Shown here one piece after another: positions 32,451-37,145 of a stretch of DNA of 37,145 nt (the first letter of the stretch is position 1; each line of letters begins with the position of its first letter). The stretch is taken from the NCBI GenBank assembly GCA_902609035.1, contig CACLQG010000010.1:1-37145 (forward strand). The letters run 5' to 3'. Origin of the DNA: an uncultured Bacteroidota bacterium (GTDB taxonomy: Bacteria > Bacteroidota > Bacteroidia > Flavobacteriales > Flavobacteriaceae). Position numbers and translations under genes: made by a program. The notes under the pieces were generated by a model. It saw nothing but the letters and a program-made list of their open reading frames with translations. It searched no databases and was not told the DNA's origin.

Positions 32451-35105
32451 TTGCAAACAAAGTCAATTTATACAGTAAGTTTGTTAATATTTTTTTGTTT
32501 TAATCAATTGCAATCGCAGAAATTTTCCGATTCTTTGGCCATAATGGATTCCATTTCCATTCAGAGCGGTAAATTAAAGGATTCCATCCCGAAAAAAGAA
32601 CCTACCTTATTGGATAAGGTAAAATACAATGCTAAAGAGTACGTAAGAATCAATCGAAAGGAAAACAAACTTTATTTGTATGACGAGGCCGAGCTGTATT
32701 ATCAAGATATGGAGCTAAAATCTGGTATTATTATATTGGATTACTCTACAAACGTAGTAACGGCGGGTAGGATTCCCGATACACTGGGTAATTTGGTTCA
32801 AAACCCCAATTTCAAACAAACCGATAATGAGATTTTCCCCGATTCTTTACGTTTCAATTTTGATACACAAAAGGCATTGATTTGGAATTCCAAATCTTCA
32901 CAGAATGGCATGAATGTATATGCCGCATTTACCAAAAAAGAAAATGATTCTGTTTACTATATTAAAGATGCCAAAGTCACAACAGGAGGAGAATTGGAAG
33001 ACTCAGATTATTATTTCAGAATAAGAAAAGGAAAAATGGTACCTAAAGGAAAAATTGTAACTGGCTTTACCAATATGTACATTGCTGATGTTCCAACACC
33101 CTTAGCGCTTCCTTTTGCCTACTTCCCTACCACACAAGACCAGCTGTCTGGATTTCTCTTTCCAACGATAGGGGAAAATAACAACAGAGGGTATTTTTTA
33201 CAAAATGGAGGATATTACTTGGCTATGTCTCAGTATTTTGACATGGCCATAACAGGAGACTATTATTCAAATGGAAGCTATGGGTTTCGAGCGGATTCAA
33301 AGTACAGGTTGATGTATAATTTTAGCGGTAGTTTCAGTATGCGATTTGAAAACCTTATATCTGGAGAAAAGGGTATCCCAGGATATTCAAAATCAACTGT
33401 TTTTAATGTGCGATGGAATCACTCAAAAGATCCAAAATCCAGTCCAAATTCAAATTTTTCTGCTTCTGTAAACTTCGGAACTAGTGATTATTTTAGAGAA
33501 TCTGTCAATCAACTTAACAGTCCAAACTTCCTTAACAACACATTGAGTTCCTCAGTTGCCTATTCCAAAAGAATTCCAGGTAACCCAAGTATAAACATGT
33601 CCATGAACGCAAATATGTCTCAGAACTCTAATACTAAAAGTGTGAATCTTACTCTACCGACCTTCCAAGGAAGTATTGATCGTGTATTCCCATTTGAACC
33701 AAAAGATAGACCCAAAAAAGGGGCATTGCAAAATATTAATTTTCAATACAGCACAAGAGCAGAAAATCGAACTATAACCATAGAGGAAGATCTTTTTACC
33801 AGTAAGATGTTCAAAAATGCTAGAACAGGAGTTCAACATTCCATACCACTAAGCACAAATTTTAAAATATTAAAACATTTTAATATGGCTGCCAGCGTAA
33901 ATTATAATGAGGTATGGCAACCCAAAACCATTAAATATAACGATTACGACCCTCTAATAGATGGTGTTAAAAAAGACACTATTAGCAGTTTTAGTGCTTT
34001 TAGAACCTACAGTTACGGCATTAATATGGCAACTACCGTTTATGGAACAGTGAATTTTAAAGAGGATAAAAGAATTCGTTCCATTAGACATACAATACGT
34101 CCTTCTATATCCTATAGCTCTGCTCCCAGTTTTGACCAATATTACGACGAGTATATTATTGATGCAGATGGCAATACAAGAGAATACACCCGATTTGAAG
34201 GAGGTCTATTTGGAGCTCCATCAAAAGGCGTATCAAAAAGTATGGGTATTTCTGTGAGTAATAATTTAGAAGCCAAGGTTGTGGATCCCGATACAACCAA
34301 AACAGACTTAAAGAAAATCCAGCTGATAAAAAACTTTAACCTGAGCACTAGTTATAATTTTATTGCAGATGAATTTAAATGGAGTCCTATTCGGGCTACT
34401 AGTGGTGTTGATCTTTTTGATAAAAAAATATCAATTAACCTAGGAGCCGCATTTGATATGTACGCACTTAATGAGCAAAATATTAGAATTAATGAATTTA
34501 ATATCAGCAAAGGTGGAGGTCTTTTTAGAATAACGAGTGCCAATTTAAACACGGGCTATAACTTTTCCAATAAAACGTTTTCTAAAGACAAAGACAAGGA
34601 GAAAGAGGAAGAAGAAGAGGAAGATGAAAATGATCCATTCAATTTCTTTGAAAATGCCTCAGGTGGAGGACGAGCAGACGATCTTTTTGGAGACACTATT
34701 GGTATGGGAAATGAGTCCAATAGACAAGATGATAAAAAAAAGAAATCTGCTTTTCCCTCCTATCGAGCAAAGATTCCATGGAACCTTAGGCTTACATACT
34801 CTTTAACGTATAGCAATAATAGAAACCAAAACGACTTTTCAAATAATTCACTAATGTTTTCGGGGGATATTGATCTTACTCCTAAATGGAAAATAGGAGG
34901 GTCCTCTGGTTTTGATTTCAAAAATCATGGTTTTACATACACCCAATTACGATTCAATAGAGATTTAGATAGTTGGCGATTAGATTTTAGCTGGATACCT
35001 TTTAGCGATAGAGCCTCTTGGAATTTTTTTATTGGAATAAAGTCAGGACTATTGAGCGATATTAAGTATGAAAAAAATAGAGAACCCGACAGAAGCCTCA
35101 AATAA
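32451..35105 (+). CDS. LptD-like outer-membrane assembly protein, TTG start
   Basis: A large outer-membrane protein (884 residues) with an OstA/LptA-like N-terminal beta-jellyroll (about 55-200) and a long C-terminal barrel, resembling the LPS-assembly protein LptD. The signal peptide (KSIYTVSLLIFFCFNQLQSQ) begins right at a TTG codon. The ATG at 32408 is out of frame, so TTG is the best start. A strongly charged low-complexity stretch at about residues 711-765 (many Glu, then Asp and Lys) interrupts the barrel and should be a disordered loop. It is divergent from the amidase operon across 63 bases and is followed by ridA after three bases. Confidence 0.88.
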   Translation: MQTKSIYTVSLLIFFCFNQLQSQKFSDSLAIMDSISIQSGKLKDSIPKKEPTLLDKVKYNAKEYVRINRKENKLYLYDEAELYYQDMELKSGIIILDYSTNVVTAGRIPDTLGNLVQNPNFKQTDNEIFPDSLRFNFDTQKALIWNSKSSQNGMNVYAAFTKKENDSVYYIKDAKVTTGGELEDSDYYFRIRKGKMVPKGKIVTGFTNMYIADVPTPLALPFAYFPTTQDQLSGFLFPTIGENNNRGYFLQNGGYYLAMSQYFDMAITGDYYSNGSYGFRADSKYRLMYNFSGSFSMRFENLISGEKGIPGYSKSTVFNVRWNHSKDPKSSPNSNFSASVNFGTSDYFRESVNQLNSPNFLNNTLSSSVAYSKRIPGNPSINMSMNANMSQNSNTKSVNLTLPTFQGSIDRVFPFEPKDRPKKGALQNINFQYSTRAENRTITIEEDLFTSKMFKNARTGVQHSIPLSTNFKILKHFNMAASVNYNEVWQPKTIKYNDYDPLIDGVKKDTISSFSAFRTYSYGINMATTVYGTVNFKEDKRIRSIRHTIRPSISYSSAPSFDQYYDEYIIDADGNTREYTRFEGGLFGAPSKGVSKSMGISVSNNLEAKVVDPDTTKTDLKKIQLIKNFNLSTSYNFIADEFKWSPIRATSGVDLFDKKISINLGAAFDMYALNEQNIRINEFNISKGGGLFRITSANLNTGYNFSNKTFSKDKDKEKEEEEEEDENDPFNFFENASGGGRADDLFGDTIGMGNESNRQDDKKKKSAFPSYRAKIPWNLRLTYSLTYSNNRNQNDFSNNSLMFSGDIDLTPKWKIGGSSGFDFKNHGFTYTQLRFNRDLDSWRLDFSWIPFSDRASWNFFIGIKSGLLSDIKYEKNREPDRSLK

Positions 35106-35108
35106 ATT

Positions 35109-35489
35109 ATGAAAAAAATTATTAATACACTCAAAGCCCCTAAACCTATTGGTCCTTATAGTCAAGCCGTATTTGCCAATAACACACTCTACCTATCTGG
35201 TCAAATAGGTTTAAACCCAAAAACTATGGAATTGGTTGAAGGGGGTATTATGGAAGAAACTGAGCAAATCATGCAAAATATAAAATCAGTTTTGGAAGCT
35301 GCGGAAATGAATTTTGAGAATGTTGTGAAAAGCTCAATTTTTTTGGCCAACATGAATGATTTCAGCCGAGTGAATAAGGTTTACGGTAATTATTTTAAAA
35401 ACCACACTGCCCCAGCAAGAGAGACAGTAGCAGTCAAAACACTTCCCAAAAATGTTAATCTAGAGATTTCAATGATTGCCATAAAATAA
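35109..35489 (+). CDS. ridA: RidA family reactive-intermediate deaminase
   Basis: A 126-residue trimeric enzyme that hydrolyses toxic 2-aminoacrylate and other imines formed by PLP enzymes. The family residues are present: GPYSQAV (15-21, Tyr17), Ser30 in YLSGQIG, Arg104 in PARETVAV (substrate carboxylate) and Glu119 in LEISMIA. Its length is typical. It starts three bases after the lptD-like stop, so the pair is cotranslated. Confidence 0.95.
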   Translation: MKKIINTLKAPKPIGPYSQAVFANNTLYLSGQIGLNPKTMELVEGGIMEETEQIMQNIKSVLEAAEMNFENVVKSSIFLANMNDFSRVNKVYGNYFKNHTAPARETVAVKTLPKNVNLEISMIAIK

Positions 35490-35510
35490 TACTCTCCCTA
35501 ATCGGTTCTA

Positions 35511-36365
35511 TTATTTTAATAAATTTTGGTGGTATTGTACCAAGCCGTCAATAGGGCGCTTGACTACATTACCTAAACTCAAATCATTTTTTTTCAGAGC
35601 CTTATTTATTTCATCTTTTAAATAAAATGCAATTGAACCAATGAAATGAATGGGAACCTCATTGGCATCTCTAAATTGCAAAATCTGGTGAGAAATAAAG
35701 CGTTGCAATCCATCTGCAATTAAAGATTTCATCTCAGGAATTTCTTTATGTTCTATTATGAATTGAGCAAATTTTGCCAAATAAGTATTTGGATTCTCCC
35801 TCCTGTAAATATTTTCTTTGATGGTGTCAGGAGACAAATCATATTGATTTTCGAACTTTTCAGCCAAAGCCTTGGGCATTGTTTTAAAATAGTAGGAACG
35901 AATCAGCTGTTTTCCAAAGAAATTACCACTGGCCTCATCCATTAAAACATACCCCAATGAAGTGATCCTTTGTTCAATCTCATTCCCATCAAAATAAGTA
36001 CAATTTGATCCAGTTCCCAATATACATACCACAGCGGCTTCATTAGGGACAACTGTTGCGTATACTGCAGCATAAGTATCCTCTAAAATAGAAAAATTAC
36101 TTGTGGTAAAAATTTCGGTAAAAACTTTTTCAATTCTTCGAGCAGGTGATTCTACACCACATCCAGCCCCATAAAAATATATATTGGAAACCTTCTGTCT
36201 ATTTTGATATAGGTCGTAATTATTTTTAATTCTCTCCGTAAGAATAGCACTAGGCAAAACTTGAGGGTTTAGACCAAGGGTCTGGGTTGAGAAAAGAACT
36301 TTTCCAGTATCATCCAAGGCAATCCAATCGGTCTTGGTGGAGCCGCTGTCTACAACAAATATCAT
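35511..36365 (-). CDS. BadF/BadG/BcrA-type ATPase, probable N-acetylglucosamine kinase
   Basis: A 284-residue ASKHA-fold protein. The phosphate-1 loop is VVDSGSTKTDWIAL (4-17), the second phosphate loop is CILGTGSNCTYF (about 118-129), and GYVLMDEASGNFFGKQLI (about 138-155) matches the substrate region of N-acetylglucosamine kinases. It could phosphorylate GlcNAc released by the GH3 enzyme or taken up from outside. It follows gapA after 12 bases, so it shares its transcript with a glycolysis gene. The sugar specificity cannot be proven from sequence. Confidence 0.85.
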   Translation of the reverse strand: MIFVVDSGSTKTDWIALDDTGKVLFSTQTLGLNPQVLPSAILTERIKNNYDLYQNRQKVSNIYFYGAGCGVESPARRIEKVFTEIFTTSNFSILEDTYAAVYATVVPNEAAVVCILGTGSNCTYFDGNEIEQRITSLGYVLMDEASGNFFGKQLIRSYYFKTMPKALAEKFENQYDLSPDTIKENIYRRENPNTYLAKFAQFIIEHKEIPEMKSLIADGLQRFISHQILQFRDANEVPIHFIGSIAFYLKDEINKALKKNDLSLGNVVKRPIDGLVQYHQNLLK

Positions 36366-36377
36366 TAGGTTATTAGA

Positions 36378-37145
<768 letters not shown>

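Overview
The window looks like chromosomal DNA of a low-GC, aerobic, probably marine member of the Bacteroidota (Flavobacteriia or Cytophagia type). The evidence is a SusC/SusD pair, an ECF sigma/FecR pair, many secreted sulfatases, lipoprotein signals, a bacillithiol synthesis gene (bshA), and a TAnnTTTG-type promoter element. I found no rRNA, tRNA, CRISPR array, insertion sequence, integrase or plasmid origin.

Region 1 (1-13530, with an outlying sulfatase at 19121-20620) is a sulfatase-rich polysaccharide utilization locus. Its core runs fecR-susC-susD on the minus strand, with the ECF sigma gene divergent and a GH43-type beta-propeller protein behind the sigma gene. Four sulfatase genes of different subtypes (the first cut by the window edge) lie beyond susD, and a fifth is at 19121-20620. 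The SusC protein carries an N-terminal STN domain, so the likely logic is that glycan bound at SusCD signals through FecR to release the ECF sigma factor. A bipartite sequence, GTAGGGTATTAA-N9-TCGTA, occurs twice, facing fecR and facing the sulfatase pair at 995-4144, at similar distances from the start codons. I propose it as the promoter read by this sigma factor. The GH43-type protein has Gln where the family has its catalytic acid Glu.

Region 2 (13531-21000) is a loose accessory zone. It holds two SRPBCC-fold proteins, a DUF2911 protein, a SnoaL-like lipoprotein, a Gfo/Idh/MocA oxidoreductase, a two-TM protein coupled to a DUF1643 protein, the fifth sulfatase, a Kazal-domain lipoprotein and three very small genes or candidates (a 43-aa Cys-rich protein, a 39-aa lipoprotein and a 24-aa hydrophobic peptide).

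Region 3 (21083-37145) is mostly housekeeping. A penicillin-acylase-type hydrolase is convergent with an eight-gene minus-strand operon: amidase, MCE/MlaD, membrane Fe-S protein, HAD phosphatase, CCG Fe-S protein, conserved unknown, GH3/beta-lactamase fusion and bshA. Divergent from it are an LptD-like outer-membrane protein and RidA. The window closes with an N-acetylglucosamine-kinase-like ATPase and gapA, which is cut by the window end. The operon combines envelope building (amidase, MCE, LptD, GH3), redox Fe-S proteins and low-molecular-weight thiol synthesis.
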